From positions 248,001-312,000 of the forward strand of contig CALYLX010000082.1 of NCBI GenBank assembly GCA_944990035.1: a stretch of DNA of 64,000 nt. The letters are read 5' to 3'. Position 1 is the first letter of the stretch. Every line of letters begins with the position of its first letter. Below, in pieces: positions 1 to 11,825 of the stretch. The stretch is from Clitopilus passeckerianus (Eukaryota; Basidiomycota; Agaricomycetes; Agaricales; Entolomataceae). The notes beneath the pieces were generated by a model. It worked only from the letters and a program-made list of their open reading frames with translations, was not told where the DNA came from and did no database searches. The translations under genes and the position numbers were made by a program.

Positions 1-3000
1 CAAATCGGAACGATTTGAAGTTCCCCATCCGCATCGACATCTGTGGAGACTGCGAGCCCATATAAGTATGGAGATTGGCGTTGCTTGACGGATAGAAGAA
101 AGCGTGAAGGGCGACCATGGTTGCCAGGCGTGGTTGTTTGTGACGATTCTGAATCCGCCGACGAGACGAAGAACGTGCACTCAAGAACGCTATGCCTGTA
201 CGGGAATGAGACGTGTGAACCTGATTCAACATCCCACAGCCGTATTTCGTTGCCCTCGGATACGGATACTAATGCTGAACCATCTGGGTAGAATGAAATG
301 GTCTTGGAACCGCGATGGAGGCCGTAAAGAGTGCGGAGGGGGAAGCCCGATTTGACATCCCATAACAGGATCGTCTGGTCGGAGGAACCTGAGGCCAGCT
401 GTGAGCCATCGGGCGAGAATGCAATACAGTTGATTTCGTTGGTATGTCCTCGAAGAGTGAGGATGTGATCACCCTCTTTTCCATGCCAAAATCGGACTGT
501 TTTATCGGGGGATCCAGATCCAGATGCCAGCAGGGAACCCTTTGGAGAGAATGCAACGCAGGTGACATTGGCTGTATGGCCGTTAAAATGTGGAGTAATG
601 CGCCGGATTTTGCATCCCAAACTCGGATTGAGTTGGAATCGGTTCCTGAGGCTAGTCGTAAGCCATCTGAAGAGAACGTGACAGATAGCATTCGACGACT
701 ACTTTGGCCGGAAAGGGTTGAAAGGTGCGAGCCCGATTTTGCATCCCATAACCTGATGGTCATATCAAGAGATGCCGATGCAGCTCGTGAGCCGTCCGGG
801 GAAAATGCCACATATTTCACCCTACGACTGTGGCCGTGGAGGGTCGAGAGGTGTGATTCCAGGTCTCCGTCCCACAGCTGCATTGTGTTGTCCTTCGATC
901 CAGATGCCAACCGCGTGCCATCTGGAGAGAACGAGATGCATATAACTTCGCGAGTATGGCCATGAAGGGTAGAGAGGTGGGAGCCCGACGTGCTATCCCA
1001 CAACCAAACCGTGCAGTCATTGGAGCCAGATGCCAGGCATGTGCCATCAGGCGAGAATGCTACACACGTAATTGCATCGTTTTGGCCAAGAAGAGAGATT
1101 AGGTGTGAGCCCGATTTTGAATCTGATAGCCACACGATGCCATCATACGATCCAGAGGCTAATCGTGAGCTGTCTGGAGAGAAGGCGATACATGTTATGA
1201 TATCATTGTGGCTTTGAAGAGTGGAAAGATGTCTGTTCGACTCTGTATCCCACAAGCGCACCGTGAAGTCGTTAGACCCGGATGCTAGACGTGAGCCATC
1301 TGGAGCAAAGGCAATGCATGTCACCGCATCATTATGGCCGCGAAAGACGGAGAGAGGAAAGCCAGATTTTCTATCCCACAGCTGGACTGTGTTGTCCTTT
1401 GATCCGGACGCCAACCGAGAGCCATCTGAGGAGAACGCAATACATTGAACCTCCTGGGCATGGCTACGCAGGGTGGAAAGAAGTGAGCCCGACGCCCCGT
1501 CCCACAACCTGATTGTCCGATCCTTGGATCCGGAGGCCAAAAGTAAGCCGTCTGGCGCATATGTTATACAGCTAATACCGCTGGAATGATCAGCAAGGAC
1601 GGACAGATGTGAGCCCGATTTTGCATCCCATAGCCGAATAGTTGTGTCGTTGGACCCGGATGCTAGGAGTGAGCCATCGGGCGAAAATGCAATGCAAGTG
1701 ACACCGCTACTGTGACCCTCAAGGTTGGAGATTTGTGCACCTGATTTTGGATCCCAAAGCCGAACTGTCCCGTCACTCGATCCTGAGGCCAGTCGTAGAC
1801 TGTCGGGGGAGAACATGGCGGATATTACTTCATCGGCGTGTCCGGATAACACAGCCAATGCAGGGCTCCAATGCTTTTCGGCGCCCAACAACAAGCGTAT
1901 GTTGGCCTTTCTGTGGTATAGTTGGTAGATGGAGGTCTCAGTCGGCGTGAATGGAATCCCAGACCCGTAGACATGCATCGGAGAGTGCCTGAGTAGTAGG
2001 GTGTTTGCTCCAACGAATCGAGAGAGATCATTGAGCACAGTATTAAGTTCGCTTTCACCCTTCCCTGGGCTGTCGCCACCTTTCGCACGAAACGAAAAGA
2101 ATTTGCGTAGTTTACGGCTCCTTGTGCGGATCTGGCTTAGACCGCGTTCCTGGGTCTGGGTGATTCAGTCGCTTAAGTCCTCAAAAATAATAAGATTAGA
2201 CTTACTGTAACCGTTTCTTCTAATGAAACAAGCAATGCGGCTTTTTGTAGGATATGGAGCGAGGTATCAATCTGATTTATGACACTGAGAATCTCAAGCC
2301 AAGACAGTGCGTCCTGTGAGGCCCAATGCCAAAGACATGTCCTGAGCTCGGCACTCAGCCCAGCGGCAGAGAGATGTGAGGCCCAATGCAAGCATGCATA
2401 CGACGCTGCAGGCGAGATTGGGCAACAATCGAGGAGGTGCTCTGTTTCGGTCATATTGCTAAACCAGTCGTTCGGGCTGAGCTTGCCCACGTTTTGCTTC
2501 AGGTTCTTGCGCATAAACTCGAAGCACTGCCTTGTGATATTCCGATGGCGCATGCTGGCGTCGATATATAACTGTGAGGCTACTGCTTCGGCTTCGTCGT
2601 AGCTGAGACGATCTCTCACGAGAGCGTTCTGAATACGCTGGCGGGAGGTTATGAAATCGGGAAAGGATCTATGGTGGACACGAAATATACGGTCGGGCTG
2701 GCTAGGGGCAACCAAAGAGTGCAAATGTAACAGAATTCCTTCGACGTAGTCCTCTGAGACTCTGAGCAATTCGGAAAGCGAGCGACATGGTAGAGGTTTC
2801 TGGAGCACAATAATGGCACCAACCACAGTTTGGTACTGGTCCTGCCAGCCGTCCCCTGCACTGGAGCGGTTGGAAAACGCGGAGAGGAGAATGCGGATAT
2901 AAGTTCTATCCAGCACATCCGTGCGTTTGGAGCCGGAATAGTCTGTGGGCGAAACCCCGTCAAGTAGGTAAGCTAACTGTTTCTTCGGACTTTCGCATTT

Positions 3001-4207
3001 GTTATCCAAAATAAACTTTATTGCGGTAGACGCAATAATGAACAGCGCTCCACAGATTCCGTACAGCTTTTGCTTCTCGTCACCTGTAGGCTGCCAAGGG
3101 GGGTGGAGATGAGGGAAGGCCCGCGTGATTTTCTCCACTGACAATGAGTGGTCAAGATAGAGTCGAATATCTGATTGGACAATGGAGGCCTCGATGTCAT
3201 GGAGGTGGAATCTTTCATGAATGGTGTCGTGGTCGAGGATATCTGTGATGTGGAATTCGGGACGGGAAGTGATGAAGAACCGCAGATGTGGGAGGCATGG
3301 GATATGACGACCGAGGAGTTTGAGGATGGATTTTGCATCTCCTTGATCGCACTCGTCTAGAGCATCGATGACAATGACCTTCCGTAGCTCATCTGAAGGT
3401 GGGATGGATCGGAAGGCGTCAAGAAGGAGCACAGTGAATTGGACATGGAAATCCTTCTGTCCGACGCTTGGATCTGACTTGACTACTTCGACAATTCGGT
3501 CGCGGAACTCCGAGCTCTGACAGGCCAGTTGGTATGCGATGGTAGAGAATAAATGTTTGCCTGTATTACGCTCGTCTTCATCTCTAGAGCAGAAGAAGCT
3601 AGCTCCGAGAATACCACCCTTGGCTGCTCGCTCCGCGATTGTCTGTGCGATGGTTGATTTACCGATACCAGCCACGCCATCTAGGACATAAATGGAGGCT
3701 CGAGTAGGACTTCGGCCGTGGATCCAGTCTTCTATCTCTCCGAGAATTCCGACGCGTGTGCCCTCGAAACAGGTTTCTCTTCGGGACGTTGAAGATGTAG
3801 CCGAGTTGTATGCTGCGCCCACTGGCTTGAGGTCGGATTTGAGCTGGTGCTGTTCGTGTTCAGCAAGGTTGACATTATTAGCGGAAATGGGCCTGACTGA
3901 CCAGGATCGAGATAGGCTCATTCACGATGATCTGGTTGCTTATGTTGCCGCCGGCGGTCTGGGTAGTGTTGGACAAATTCAAGTTTGCGACAGCCCCATG
4001 TTGCATGGGGGTATGCGAGGAATCCTGAAGCAAGTCGTTCTCTTCGTTGGATACTGGGCCATGAGCGACAGATTGCACAGCCCTGGCTGAGGGGTGTGGT
4101 TTAAGGTGCGACGTCGTTGGCCCTATGTGACTCGTAAAATCGACTTCAGAGTTGGAGGTATCGGGGTACATACCAGTCTCCTGTCCGTGACGTCCAGCCG
4201 TCGCCAT
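1..4207 (-). CDS. NLR-A: NACHT-WD40 receptor, 3' end outside window, frameshifted
   Basis: Predicted cytosolic STAND-type immune or incompatibility receptor. Three exons: 4207-3902, 3849-2206 and 2155 to the window edge, all joined in phase 0. Exon 1 (102 residues) ends in an AGGNISNQ segment. Exon 2 holds the NACHT domain: Walker A GVAGIGKST, Walker B VIDALDEC, sensor-like FFITSRPEF. Exon 3 opens with the family linker SPMHVYGSG, then about 13 WD40 repeats with ASGS and VRLWD motifs. The tenth repeat runs out of frame near 590-620, where one A appears missing between HIL and the next GH. The WD40 code resumes in another frame (GHTANVTCVAF, then VPIC) and leaves the window at base 1, whereas the unshifted frame stops at 269. 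It is therefore either a C-terminally truncated receptor, a pseudogene or an assembly error. It groups with NLR-D by its linker and by the EDERNTGKH segment after Walker A. Confidence 0.85.
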
Positions 4208-4314
4208 TCCAGTTTCCTAGGGTCTTGTCAACTAACGAATGGTCTGTTGTTGGTCAGGGAGTCGAGGGACGAGGTAAAGGTGGTCACATGTCAGGCCAAT
4301 TGGATCAGGATATC

Positions 4315-4332
4315 TTGACGCCCAACAAGCGC
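4315..4332 (-). promoter_or_regulatory. Shared NLR upstream motif, copy A
   Basis: Read in gene orientation this is GGCGCTTGTTGGGCGTCAA, about 108 bp before the ATG of NLR-A. Its GGGCGTCAA half matches motifs at comparable distance before the other four NLR genes. Promoter function is inferred from position and conservation only. Confidence 0.4.
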
Positions 4333-4788
4333 CCAATGACATTTATCAGTTGACGTTTTTTACCGCAATAAAGAAAGCAAATTCGATGTGTATAACGCCG
4401 CTCGCTGAGCATGCGGACAGATAATATTCCGAGGACATCACCCACGTTGCTATCTGACGCTACGAAGGGGGTAATTTTGAAAGAAAGACTTGAGTGTAAG
4501 GCCCGTTTTGAGCGACAGGACACTTTCTGAATCTGTCGTTTCGTGATGATGGAAGTTGAAAATCGGGGGTCTGAGCGCTCGTATTGTGCAGAGGGTGCTT
4601 GCTGAAATACAACCAAACAAATATTTCAGGAATTCATTCTGTTAGCAAGCTCGCATCTCCAGCCCTCTGAGTCGTCTCGCTGTGGCCTTAGGTTGTGCTC
4701 ATACGTTGCAGAAGAAATGTCATCAAAAAGCATTATTTGACGATTTCGAACCATCACAAGTCTTAGTATCACGAATGTACGACCGGTT
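4333..4788. other. Intergenic stretch, no supported feature
   Basis: Between the NLR-A motif and the SH3-like gene I see no coding frame with plausible splice sites and no relic of the epimerase gene that precedes NLR-C and NLR-D. Confidence 0.5.
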
Positions 4789-5287
4789 CTAACATACGGG
4801 TTGTTTCCCTGGGATTACTTGTCAGAGCTCCATCCACCCGGAAAGAAAAAGACAACTTACAAACGTTTCCGTGGAAGTCAACGTAGGCCTGAGTGACGTA
4901 GCATTTATCGGTCGTGTAGGACCAGTAACTAGCAGGAAATTTCAGCAACGAACCCTTCATGGGAAGGAAGGCGTAGAAACGTACGAATAGGACCCTGATC
5001 CGGTGGTCACTGTACTACCTGGTTTTTGGCAGGTAGCTTTCACGATCTATAGAAAGAATTAGGATCCTTTCAAGCTTCTTTGGTGAGAAACAACATACCG
5101 CTCCCTTCGAGTATTGCCTGACGGCTGCGCAGCTCGTCTTTGCACAGCTTCTACACTTTACGGCGCTGGCTGTGACGGTACCAGATACCGTAGTAGCGCG
5201 TGCAACCTCCTCGTGCATTTCGGGGAGAGGCTCAGCAGCTACGAGTGCGAGGAAGAGAGGCAGTGCGAGGAAAGCGGAGAACTTCAT
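4789..5287 (-). CDS. Small secreted cysteine-containing SH3-like protein
   Basis: The start at 5287 gives a clear signal peptide, MKFSAFLALPLFLALVAA, then a mature part with KCRSCAKTSC, the typical opening of secreted bacterial-type SH3 (SH3b) folds in fungi. Exon 1 is 5287-5099 (63 codons) with a GTATGT donor. The next exon starts IVKATCQKPG. A later exon reads KFPASYWSYTTDKCYV then QAYVDFHGNV, matching the W...T.D.CYV..YV end of such domains. A final short exon gives LIPGKQPVC and a TAG stop at 4789-4791. The donor after KPGST is uncertain. About 110-115 residues. Function is unknown; effector-like or wall-associated roles are guesses. It lies divergent to nothing and upstream of NLR-A on the same strand. 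Confidence 0.65.
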
Positions 5288-5361
5288 GTCAAGTGCGTAT
5301 AGGGCGTGCGATTGGTGCTCAGGAGCCGTCGACCTGAGGCGTCGACTGATGTTTCGTTGAG

Positions 5362-5369
5362 CTTTTATA
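5362..5369 (-). promoter_or_regulatory. TATA box of the SH3-like gene
   Basis: TATAAAAG on the minus strand, 75 bp upstream of the ATG at 5287. The same box at nearly the same spacing precedes the HsbA-like gene, which supports both. Confidence 0.6.
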
Positions 5370-5799
5370 CGTTTAGCGTTCGCCGGTGTGGGAACATATT
5401 TCTGGGTAAAATCACAGCCAGATCGCCAAGTTTAATTAAAGTGTATCCGAGAGATTGTTATCACCTTACACAGAGGCACAATTGCGTCACAATTAGTGGA
5501 CACCACTGGACCCCACAAAACGTATCAAGTACCTTGAGGTTGGTTACAGACAGGTTACAGACTGAACGTCCTGAGTTAGTCCAGCCGGACAACATATTTC
5601 GCAAGGCTTTGACACAACTCGAGGATAAAGATCGTGGCTGAATCATTCTTTGATCATTCTTCGACATGGGCATGGTGACGGGGTATTAAATTCAAAGTTC
5701 GTTACCGCGAGCCCCTGTTTGAATTTGTTTTTGACCGTCCGGGACTACGGAAAACGTCAAGGGCAGGTTTCAGCAAGCTGCTCAGACTCCAGAGGACGT
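5370..5799. other. Intergenic stretch, no supported feature
   Basis: Only short chance frames are visible. The right end merges into the R-type repeat that starts near 5800. Confidence 0.4.
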
Positions 5800-6820
5800 G
5801 GGTGAATGAGGGAAAGCCGGATTGAGTCCAGGAGGCTCTGAATCAAGCACAGACAAACAACGTGGCCTCTCATGCGGAGGTTTCTCTGCTTTTCCTGGCG
5901 CCAACAACATGGACCTCGACTGGAAATCTGGCCATCCTGAAAACCTCAGAGGAGTATCAGAGCAGTCATACTGTAAGTACCTGATTTCTAGGGTCTTGTA
6001 GACGCTTATCCGGCAGTCTCATAGGCGCACTGATTTCTGGGACTTCAGTAGCACTATGACAGTCATGCCTTCAAAAACTGTCAAGGCACCGTGTTCGACT
6101 GCATCTGCACCTCTGCTGCTGCTACTATGGAGGAACCAACGGCAAGGACATATGAGGCCGCAGGACCATGTCACACAAGATTTCCTTGCGAACCTTCTTC
6201 ATCAACAGTGAAGATCGAATCTTCGTGAAGGCCATTGCTGGTTCGCTATCAGAAAGGAGGCTGAGGCAAGCAAGGTGCGTATCTTCAAAGCAATCTACAT
6301 TTGAACGATCTCTAAGCAACCCCGACTTTACAGTTATTGGCTTGGCTTCCAGGCTCCTTTTAGAACAAGTGCTCGGACCATCGAGGACTCTGCTTGCAAA
6401 TGAATGCAGGAAACAAGGTATGCTACACTTGGACTATTCTCCTCACCATGTCGCTCACTGGGTTGTCATCTAGTGACCCAAGACCTTGCAAGATACTACA
6501 ACCTCGGTCTCAGGGACCTCGTCTATCTTATCAGCAAACGCAGCCATAATATTGGGAAATGCTATGATGAGGCCTCTCCAGTCTGTTTTGGACCTGCACG
6601 TTCGTACAGCCCTCCTCAGCCATTTTCCCAATCTGGTACTCATAGTATTCTCGCTCCTGCAGATGCCAGCGAAAACCGCCTAATGCCAAGCGCCTGAGCA
6701 GCTACAGGCTTCATTCGTCTTACCAATGGATGTTTTGGGGCCGAAATCTAGCGTAACGCAGAAGACTCCCCGGCGTCATCTGGCTGACGTCTCAAGAGAT
6801 ACACGAGAAACTACCTTAGG
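5800..6820 (+). repeat. R family, lone right arm (type 1)
   Basis: This stretch is similar to 20440-21460 along its length. Landmarks found in both are GAGTCCAGGAGGCTCTGAATC-type sequence at the left, ACATGGACCTC followed by CATACTGTAAGT, GTCTTG(C/T)AGACGCTTA, and a distal CAGGCTTCATT...GTCTCACCAAT block. The GGCGCTT core is absent, so the copy is truncated on its left. Splice-like sites are present but exons contain stops. No protein family was recognised. Confidence 0.55.
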
Positions 6821-7560
6821 ATGGACGTTGGACTTCAACACGTAGAGTCGGCATATGGTCTGCTCATCTCGTATGCACTGGATGCTCTTGATGGTATGTA
6901 TCCCAGCTTCATTCAATGGGGTCAGTAATTGACGAGAATATGCAGGTGGAGAACAAGCAGAGGCTCAGCAAGGGACCATCTTCGGTAGCAGAAATTTGCC
7001 ATTTTTCTCTGCACTACTTTCCGGCTTCCGCCAAAGTTATTTATCAAGGAAGACATATTCTCTGACATCTGTCTCACACCAATAGTCGAACATCGTTATA
7101 TGTTTGGAACAGAACCGATTACGAACATTCTCATATCCGAATTCAGTGCATATATGGGATTCCGAACCAGGTCTATGCCAAATGTCTAGTTGTATGTTAT
7201 TGAACTTTAGCTTCCGTGATAGTGAATCATGAAGTCAAAATGGAGGATGGCGGCGAGTTTTCAACCACGTCGACTTCTGCTGCATTCGTTTCAGCTCTCC
7301 GCCGCCCCGAAGGCTTCTTCGGATTGGGCCATGCAAGTGGTGCTCAGATGTCGACATTTGAAAGCTTCTAGAGCTTGCCAGCTGTCAGTGATCAACATCA
7401 CCTAGTATTCTGTCTGTCAGACCGAATTTAGATCACGTTCGCAATCAGGCCGACGTACTCAGAACGCAAAAGACTCTGCAGAGGACAAGACCAGAGGCTA
7501 CCTGTACTGACTTGGGACATCTCTGACCCCGCCGAATGTTTGCGTGAAGTGAGTCGTTCC
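6821..7560 (+). pseudogene. Decayed multi-exon coding fragment, unidentified
   Basis: Two coding-like pieces are visible. From 6821, MDVGLQHVESAYGLL continues across a good GTATGT...ATGCAG intron into GEQAEAQQGTIFGSR. From about 7231, EVKMEDGGEF leads into FVSALRRPEGFFGLGHASG and then a stop near 7371. Stops separate the pieces, so no full gene can be assembled. It follows the R arm directly and may be its distal part. Confidence 0.3.
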
Positions 7561-7816
7561 CTGCGGCCTGTAGGCCAGACAGTCCTTCTGCTCACCATAG
7601 ACGCCAACCATCAACTCGCACCCCTATGAACATTTAGTGCCGTCGGTTCTGTCCAGAACCTCCGGGTGTGTTATTTCGGTCCGTCATATTCACTGGAAAC
7701 CATTTTCGTCACTCATGGGTCGTACCTTCTAGTTCTGGTCTAGCTTTTGGCGACGAAAGCAAATCCAGTCAACGTAAACTATCGCGTAAAGGTCCTTGGG
7801 CCTGTCGTTCTCATGG

Positions 7817-7824
7817 TATAAAAG
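7817..7824 (+). promoter_or_regulatory. TATA box of the HsbA-like gene
   Basis: TATAAAAG lies 76 bp upstream of the ATG at 7893, almost the same distance as in the SH3-like gene. Confidence 0.65.
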
Positions 7825-7892
7825 GCTTGCAGGAACCCACGGAAGAATCCAGTGACCCCTTCCCCAGCCTGCTGGTCAACTTATACTCCACC

Positions 7893-8615
7893 ATGCGCCT
7901 CACTTCTCTCTTCGTCCTTGCCACTGCCGCCGTCTCTGGCTTCGCTCAGACCGTCGCTGATATTCAGGCGGCTGTTACCGATATTTCAACCGAGGTCACT
8001 AACCTCGACAGCGCAATTACGAAGTTCTCCTCGGGCGCAACTCTCAAGGACGCGATTGTACGTCTCTCCCAGGCACTTCAATCAAGATATCTTCTGATTT
8101 TTGCTCCCTCCTTAGTCAATCCAGAACGCAGCCGGCAACCTCAAGACAACCATCGACTACGCCACTCTTGGAGTACAGGTATGCAGGGCGACCTATTACC
8201 ACTACAATCTTCTTAACAATCATCGACTTGCTTCCAGACAACCCCCGGTCCTGTCCCTGAACCTGCGGCCCAAACCATCCTCGCTGCAATCAATGCATTC
8301 GAGCCAACCATCGAAGACGCTCTCAAACGCCTAGCCGCCAACAAGCCCATCGTCGACTCCCTTCCCGGTCCTCCGGGTGCTATCTCTGCCCTTGTCGAAG
8401 GAGTGCTTAACGATCTGCGCGACAGCGTATTAGCCTTTGCGAATGCCTTGATTGATGCTGCTCCCGTGAGCATTTTCTTCCTACTTTTATTAAATCTCGA
8501 GTGCTGAGACTTCAAACAGGTTGACGTCAAAGCCGCAGCCACTAACATCCGAGATAAGATTGACGCTGCTTTTGCTAAAGCTGAGGATGCGTATTCCGCT
8601 GAAGTTGACTCATGA
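7893..8615 (+). CDS. Hydrophobic surface-binding protein A-like secreted protein
   Basis: Four exons assemble cleanly in phase 0: 7893-8057, 8116-8178, 8238-8465 and 8520-8615, giving 183 residues. The N-terminus MRLTSLFVLATAAVSGFAQ is a signal peptide; the mature protein is almost entirely predicted amphipathic helix (VADIQAAVTDISTEV, DALKRLAANKPIVDSL, VDVKAAATNIRDKIDAAF). That pattern and length fit the fungal HsbA / cell-wall galactomannoprotein family, whose founding member binds hydrophobic surfaces and recruits hydrolases. I chose the ATG at 7893 because the longer frame from 7668 has no signal peptide and runs through the TATA box. All introns have GT..AG ends and are 54-59 nt. No cysteines, no membrane segment beyond the signal. 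Confidence 0.85.
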
Positions 8616-9420
8616 ACGGGCCCCCATAAAAATTCCTGGAGTGCAGTCGTGTAATGAGTTTATTTCTATAGTCGCCGGAATATATCAATCGTGGGCTCAG
8701 CTCCGAAGCCATTGCCCCATCCTCTCAATTTGGTCCAGAAAGCTGATTCTTTGTCCTGGTATGTTGCGCCGACCACTGTGATATCCCGACAGAACGTGGG
8801 TGGGACGATTTCTGTCACATATTAGCATGACCACGACCGGTCGTACTTCCTAAGATCGTCGTGATTCTCCTTTCTTGTAGTCTCATGTACTGATGCTCTG
8901 AACATGGCGACACGCTACGTCAAAGTCAGATTGGATAGGTATCAACTGCATTACTTCAGTACATATAACAAGGGAAGATGTCAACAGTATAAGCGGAGCG
9001 ATGAACATGCAAGTAAAGCAAAACAGGTTGAAACGCAGAGCAAGTGGGCTCCGGAACTGAATGAACGTGGTATAGGTATTGGAACTTGGGGGTGGAAAAC
9101 GGTGATGGGGAAATACGAGTGCCGGTTGTACTCCAAGGGAGGGAGGAAGTAGAAATGAGGTAGGTCTGGCAGCGGTTGCTTGAGTCATTAAGCAGTTCTC
9201 CACAGTTTCTGAACAATTTCTTGGTCAGCTGCAACACAATAGCAGGGCAGGTGTCGACATACCCGACAAGAGCCTCGCAAGAAACCACCCCGTTGCCTTC
9301 CCATGTGAACTGCATACTGTAGCAAGGGATGAATCTTTGATTGTGGTCGAATTGTCTCGTCACCAGCTGCAGAATCGAGAGCCATCAGCGATTGCGAAAA
9401 AGTGGTAGCTCAGGGAGGTA
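8616..9420. other. Intergenic, degenerate sequence
   Basis: No supported gene. A short coding-like run on the minus strand near 9300-9540 (YQRRLQEYEQEHHDV) has no start or consistent splice sites, and I take it as R-family debris. Confidence 0.35.
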
Positions 9421-11015
9421 ACGCACATCATGATGCTCTTGTTCATACTCCTGAAGGCGTCGTTGATATCGCGCCTTGCGATCTTGAGTGCTTTGAATAA
9501 TGCCGAAAGCGGTAGGAGCTATGAATTGCGCTTCAACCTTTCAAAAATGGACCTATCAGAAACTTGCGTTGTAAGGAGGCCCATGTAATGCTGACGGGCA
9601 ACTTCCTGTAGGAAAAGAGATAACCAGCGTTAGTTGTGAGGTGGAGCAGGAGGAAGAGGGACGTACCCTCCGCACTCAGCCTCAACTGCAGCCAACCCGG
9701 TATTGAGATCCGAGGTGCACCCTAAGCAGGCGTTTCTTGTCGTTGAGTCAAAAGGATGGTGTAGGCTCTCGCACGCCGGCGTCATCAATAACGTGGTGAA
9801 GCTGCTTCATGTCTGGACGGGCGCCCGATGAAAATTCTATGAGGCAAGCTTTTCCCCCCGATTTCGCCGATACCTCGGGTGCAAAAGCTGCGATGGTGGC
9901 TTGAGAAGACGGATATAACATAGTCTTGAGATATATCCGTCTTGAGCTTGAAGGAAAGCACCTGCAGAGGAAGATGTGGTCAACTACGTGTCAGAGTATC
10001 AGAGTATAGCAAATGGGACCAAGTCGTCAAGAAAATTACCTCTCCAACATACAACGCGCTTGCCATACCAGACAGCCTGAGTTGATATATGCATCGAGAA
10101 AAAGGAAGAAGGAAGGCGAGGAAGTGACAAAAAGGATACGTACAAGATGTCGACACATGACACGCCTTTTCTCCCTGAACACTTCACGACCAGCACCATA
10201 GCTATAGTCAACAAGTGTGCCAAGAAAGAGAAGACGACGGCCGCCATTCAGAACCTAGATATGATGCATACGGTCGAAGCAGTGCTGGTCATCGTTTGAC
10301 GGTGTGACGCGTTTTGCCTCTGAGAAAAAGGGATCTATAAAGGAACCTGTAGTTAGCGCAATATACAAGGCAGGAAATCGTGAGGTTGAGGCATCGTCTT
10401 CCTAGCATATATCCAATCCCAGGGAAGGCTGGGAAGCCAATATGAGGATGAAGAGCAGACGGTGCGCGAAAGAGGAGGGCGTCGAAGAAGAAAAGGTGCA
10501 TACCCACAAGCAGTCGATCAGTCTTCGGCTTAGCTAGGTAGCAATGTTCAAGTCGATATCCTTCGTTGAGCTGTGATTCATTGACGCGTTTCATCTAGGC
10601 TTCGGCAGATGCGAGGTTCTGGCGGGGAAGCTAAAGCACCAAAAGAGTCATATTTTGCCGATGGGTTAGAGTCGCTGGTCTTTTTTTGAGGGAAATATCC
10701 TCTTTTCCCTGAGGGAGGAATGTGGAGACTTGACGTAGACTAAGTGAGAAATCGAAGCTGCAAAACGAACTAGAGAACCGACCTGGACGACTGCCAGTGG
10801 CCCATCGACGTCCAATATTCAACGTTCATCGATCGTCTCCAGATGTTCCCGGCTCTAATCACTTTGTTGGTGTGCGCAGAACTTCTTCATGAACTTGAAG
10901 GTGGGTAGGCAGAGAGAATCTGAGAGATGGGCGCACGAAAGTGCCTGGGCCTCGGTTGAGCCCAGGAGGCTTTGAATCAAATACGGACAAATACAGCGGT
11001 CCGGCTTCCCGAATC
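9421..11015 (-). repeat. R family copy 2, right arm (inverted)
   Basis: Minus-strand intron-like modules are recognisable, for example around 9610-9665, whose complement reads GTACGTCCCTCTTC...CTAACGCTGG...CCTACAG, the same intron type as in the other R arms. Near the core, GAGGCTTTGAATCAAATAC at about 10968 matches the flank of the core at 20396 in inverted orientation. Exonic frames are broken. Confidence 0.45.
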
Positions 11016-11049
11016 AAGCGCCTGGGGAGCGCCCGTCTGTGATTGGCGG
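11016..11049 (-). repeat. R family core, copy 2
   Basis: AAGCGCCTGGGGAGCGCCC followed by GTCTGTGATTGGCGG is the inverse complement of the CCAATCA...GGGCGCTT...GGCGCTT core. A TAGCCAACCAAACAA flank at about 11090 corresponds to TTGTTTGGCTA beside the other cores. Confidence 0.55.
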
Positions 11050-11280
11050 CTTCTTTGGAATATCTGTCACTGGCACGCTAGCCAACCAAACAACAACCCA
11101 CAGACTCGGGTTTGCAGAGTCCATGGAGGTCGCCTCTCACCCTACGAAAGCCCAGTTCATGGAGATACCTAACTCGATCCTTGTCAATAACTTCGGGTGG
11201 GCACTCTAGAGCGCAGAAGATGCTATGTGCTGCGCAAGCCTTATAACTCTAAAGACGTTATGCATGCTATTGTGGTCAAC

Positions 11281-11303
11281 TTGACGCTCGATTGACGCTT
11301 CTG
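11281..11303 (-). promoter_or_regulatory. Orphan NLR-type upstream motif
   Basis: The minus strand reads AGCGTCAATCGAGCGTCAAG, close to the NLR-B motif ACGTCAATTGAGCGTCAAA. No NLR follows on the minus strand; the next sequence is the R copy. It may mark a lost or overwritten sixth NLR promoter, or be coincidence. Confidence 0.3.
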
Positions 11304-11394
11304 CCCGTATTCGAGCTTGCTCGAAGCTTCCAACGAATCACCCGTTGACGACCGGAACCACCTGCCGTTTACCAACGCCTTACACGAACAATAA

Positions 11395-11823
11395 TGAATA
11401 TCGCTACCCCATCACATGAAAGCGGGGCATGCCATACCTTCGGCCCACCAAGCGTCGGACGGTAAAGCAACAACGACACCAGCAATTGACCGGGTACTCA
11501 AAGCCGCTGTCGATACAACAGTTATACCGTATACGGTAAGTGAAGGACAATGACAACTCGTTCATCCTTGCTTACTTGGCGAATCCATAGCTTTATCTAG
11601 TCCGAAGGCTGGTCCTGCCACCAAGCTTCCGTAGAATTGCTGAGGTCTCATACCGCACCATGCTAAGCTGGCATCCTTGGAACCATGGGCGACAGCAGCC
11701 TTGGATAGATTAGGCTTGGGATTGGCACCTGATGCTCATACCGAGCATGCTCGTGAGCGGATCCAGAGGCAAATATTTCTGGTCAGACCTACGTTCATTA
11801 TTCTTGAACTCGAGAAGGCGTAG
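11395..11823 (+). pseudogene. Possible decayed gene fragment, unidentified
   Basis: A frame reading ATTTPAIDRVLKAAVDTTVI ends at a canonical GTAAGT donor near 11535. After an intron-like stretch, a second piece reads KLASLEPWATAALDRLGLGL then RERIQRQIFLVRP to a stop near 11822. The composition looks coding, but stops and a frame change separate the parts. I do not recognise the family. Confidence 0.25.
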
Positions 11824-11825
11824 AC

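Noticed and set aside
7668..7892. Upstream in-frame start for the HsbA-like protein
   Set aside because: It runs through the TATA box and hides the signal peptide that begins at 7893.
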